DNA from: Planctomycetota bacterium
GTDB taxonomy: Bacteria > Planctomycetota > PUPC01 > JABMSA01 > JAUWKK01
Direction: 5' to 3'
Assembly: GCA_030614245.1 (NCBI GenBank)
Contig: JAUWKK010000182.1
Span: 1 to 6,210 of the forward strand
DNA length: 6,210 bases
Made by a program: the position numbers and the translations under genes. Shown piece by piece: positions 4,612 through 6,210 of this stretch. The notes beneath the pieces are model-generated. The model had not been told where the DNA came from and ran no database searches. It saw only the letters and a list, made by a program, of their open reading frames with translations. The first letter of the stretch is position 1; each line of letters starts with the position of its first letter.

Positions 4612-6210
4612 TCACTGGACGGGGATGCTGCTCTCGGTGCTGATGCGGACTTCTTCCTTGATCCTCTTGATGTGGCCTCGGCCCAAGCCCTTCACTTCGC
4701 AGCCGAGCTCGATGTAGCGGCGGATATGCTCGTCGCTGAGCATGCCGAAGCAGTCGATTATTGCGCAGGGTGCTCCGACCCACTCGACGACGTCGTCGGG
4801 TTCGAGATCGAGATAGGGCTGGTGCCTGACGGCGAGTATGACGGCCTCGACGCCGTGCATTGCGGCGGGCAGGTCTTTCTGGACGCGCATGTTGACGAGC
4901 TCGTCCTGGTTGCGGAAGAACCGTGCCCAGGAATGGCCGGGCGCCGGGTAGGTGTCCTGCTTCTCGAGCTCGTACCAGTGATCGACGTATGGATCGTGGA
5001 CGCTCATCTCGGCGCCCATCTCGGTGAGCTTTCGGACGACGAGCTCCGAGCCGCTGTATCTGGTGTCGCCGACGTCCTCGCGGTAGCTGGCTCCGCAGAG
5101 CAGGACGGTCGCGCCTGCTATGTATCTGCCCATGTTCCTCAGGGCGTCGCGGGTCATCTCGGCGACGTGCAGCGCGCGCGTGTCGTTGATGTCGATTGCC
5201 AGCGGGGTGATCTTGAAGATGTCGTCCTCGAAGCCGAGTATGTGCTTGTATGCCCAGCGTCCGAGCCCGCCGTCCTTGGGCAGGCAGTATCCGCCTATGC
5301 CGGGGCCGGGGAAGATTATGTTGCTGTGCGTCGGCCGCACCTTGATGGCCTTGATAACCTTAATCAGGTCGACGCCGTTCCGCTCGGAATACAGGCTCCA
5401 TTCGTCGAGGAATGCCAGGATAGTCGCGCGGTATGAGTTCTCGATAATCTTCGTCGTCTCGGATTCTATCGGGCGATCCATGACCGTCAGCGGGAAGTCC
5501 CTCGTATTGAGCACTTCGCCGAGGAACTTCGCCACGCGAGTGCGTGCTTCCTCGGTGCATCCTGAGCAGACACGCCAGAAATCGCGCACGGAGGCGACGT
5601 ATTCCTTGCCGGGCATCACGCGCTCGAAGCTGTGCGCGAGGAGCGGCGGCGTCTCGATGCCCCGCGTCTGGAATGCCTTTCGCATTATCGGAAAAGCCAC
5701 GAACTCGGTCGTGCCGGGAGCCACCGTCGTCTCGATGAGCACCATGCAGTCGGGTCGTATCTTCTCGCCGATCGTCCTCATCGAGGCCTCGAGCGCGCCC
5801 ATCTCGACTGAGCCCGTGCGCAGGTTGCCCAGTTCCTGCTTCGCGTAATCGCACTGGATATCGACCACCACGCAGTCGGCCATCTTCAGGCAATCGTTGT
5901 TGAACGTGGCGGTGAGCGTCCTCTTCTCGTGGACGCAACGGGCGATCATCGGGGCGACCTCGGGGTCTTCCGCCTTGACGGGCGATTCGCCGCGATTGAG
6001 CAGCGGGATCTTCCAGTAGCTTCGCACGCTCGGCCGCTGGCAGCCGATGACGAACTTGCCGGGCCTGCCAGTCGTTTCATCGACCGAATCCGCTATGATG
6101 GCGGCCATGACCGCGCCGACGAAGCCGACGCCCATCACGACCACGATCTCTTTGCCCTCGGCACGGGCGGCATCGACGAGGCCCTCGAGACGCGCCAGTT
6201 CGCTCGCATA
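4612..6210 (-). CDS. Nucleotide-sugar dehydrogenase (UDP-glucose/GDP-mannose dehydrogenase family), 5' partial
   Basis: Family enzymes oxidise the C6 hydroxyl of a nucleotide sugar to a carboxylate with two NAD+, supplying uronic acids for capsule, exopolysaccharide or O-antigen. Numbering from the GTG at 6144: Rossmann motif GVGFVG (5-10), LLNRGESPV (48-56), ETTVAPGTT (138-146), FERVMPG (173-179), KIIENSYRA (232-240), catalytic Cys287 in GIGGYCLPKD (282-291), and the C-terminal sugar-nucleotide domain GASYREDVGDTRYSGS (351-366) with HDPY (383-386). The frame stays open upstream for 22 more codons to the window edge with no ATG, and the charged residues there (ARLEGLVDAARAEGKEIVVV) run smoothly into the first strand. 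The true start therefore probably lies outside the window. The second strand region is atypical, with CQRPSVRSYWKIP (35-47) before the usual LLN motif. The substrate cannot be read from sequence; UDP-glucose, UDP-GlcNAc/ManNAc or GDP-mannose are possible. Confidence 0.92.
   Translation of the reverse strand, partial: YASELARLEGLVDAARAEGKEIVVVMGVGFVGAVMAAIIADSVDETTGRPGKFVIGCQRPSVRSYWKIPLLNRGESPVKAEDPEVAPMIARCVHEKRTLTATFNNDCLKMADCVVVDIQCDYAKQELGNLRTGSVEMGALEASMRTIGEKIRPDCMVLIETTVAPGTTEFVAFPIMRKAFQTRGIETPPLLAHSFERVMPGKEYVASVRDFWRVCSGCTEEARTRVAKFLGEVLNTRDFPLTVMDRPIESETTKIIENSYRATILAFLDEWSLYSERNGVDLIKVIKAIKVRPTHSNIIFPGPGIGGYCLPKDGGLGRWAYKHILGFEDDIFKITPLAIDINDTRALHVAEMTRDALRNMGRYIAGATVLLCGASYREDVGDTRYSGSELVVRKLTEMGAEMSVHDPYVDHWYELEKQDTYPAPGHSWARFFRNQDELVNMRVQKDLPAAMHGVEAVILAVRHQPYLDLEPDDVVEWVGAPCAIIDCFGMLSDEHIRRYIELGCEVKGLGRGHIKRIKEEVRISTESSIPVQ

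Noticed and set aside
4672..5436. A 254-codon plus-strand frame opposite the dehydrogenase
   Set aside because: It is a shadow of the GC-rich minus-strand gene: no family motifs and no ribosome site, whereas the minus strand has a complete set of dehydrogenase motifs.

Overview
The window is a GC-rich bacterial chromosome segment with strong third-position G/C bias, Shine-Dalgarno sites and sigma70-type promoters. It has two parts that converge on a short intergenic region. No marker gene fixes the phylum. The gene families (ApgM-type homoserine kinase candidate, membrane-anchored ankyrin protein, atypical nucleotide-sugar dehydrogenase) would suit an environmental bacterium of the Planctomycetota or Chloroflexota type, but this is a weak inference from memory of the families.

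Left half, plus strand (203-2742): a two-gene operon behind a near-consensus promoter (TTGAAA, 17-nt spacer, TATAAT). The first gene is homoserine dehydrogenase with a C-terminal ACT domain. The second is an alkaline-phosphatase-superfamily protein of the archaeal-type phosphoglycerate mutase (ApgM) family. Its sequence and position match the bacterial subgroup proposed to be a non-orthologous homoserine kinase. Together they would take aspartate semialdehyde to O-phosphohomoserine, the precursor of threonine.

Middle (2743-3035): 293 bases without a gene between convergent stop codons. It is not empty. It holds two simple hairpins, a TTGACA promoter-like element, and a segment (2867-2971) that can fold into a closed, multi-stem RNA whose 5' base sits at the predicted transcription start. 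This is the best candidate here for something undescribed.

Right half, minus strand (4430 down to 3036, and 6210 down to 4612): a single-pass membrane protein with about 13 ankyrin repeats, and upstream of it a nucleotide-sugar dehydrogenase of the UDP-glucose/GDP-mannose dehydrogenase family, cut by the right edge of the window. The leader of the ankyrin gene carries an exact 26-bp copy of that gene's own 3' end, in frame as the tail of a lost ankyrin protein. This suggests the gene descends from a tandem array of ankyrin genes. The 181-base gap between the two minus-strand genes also holds a terminator-like hairpin and a TATAAT promoter candidate, so the two are probably transcribed separately.
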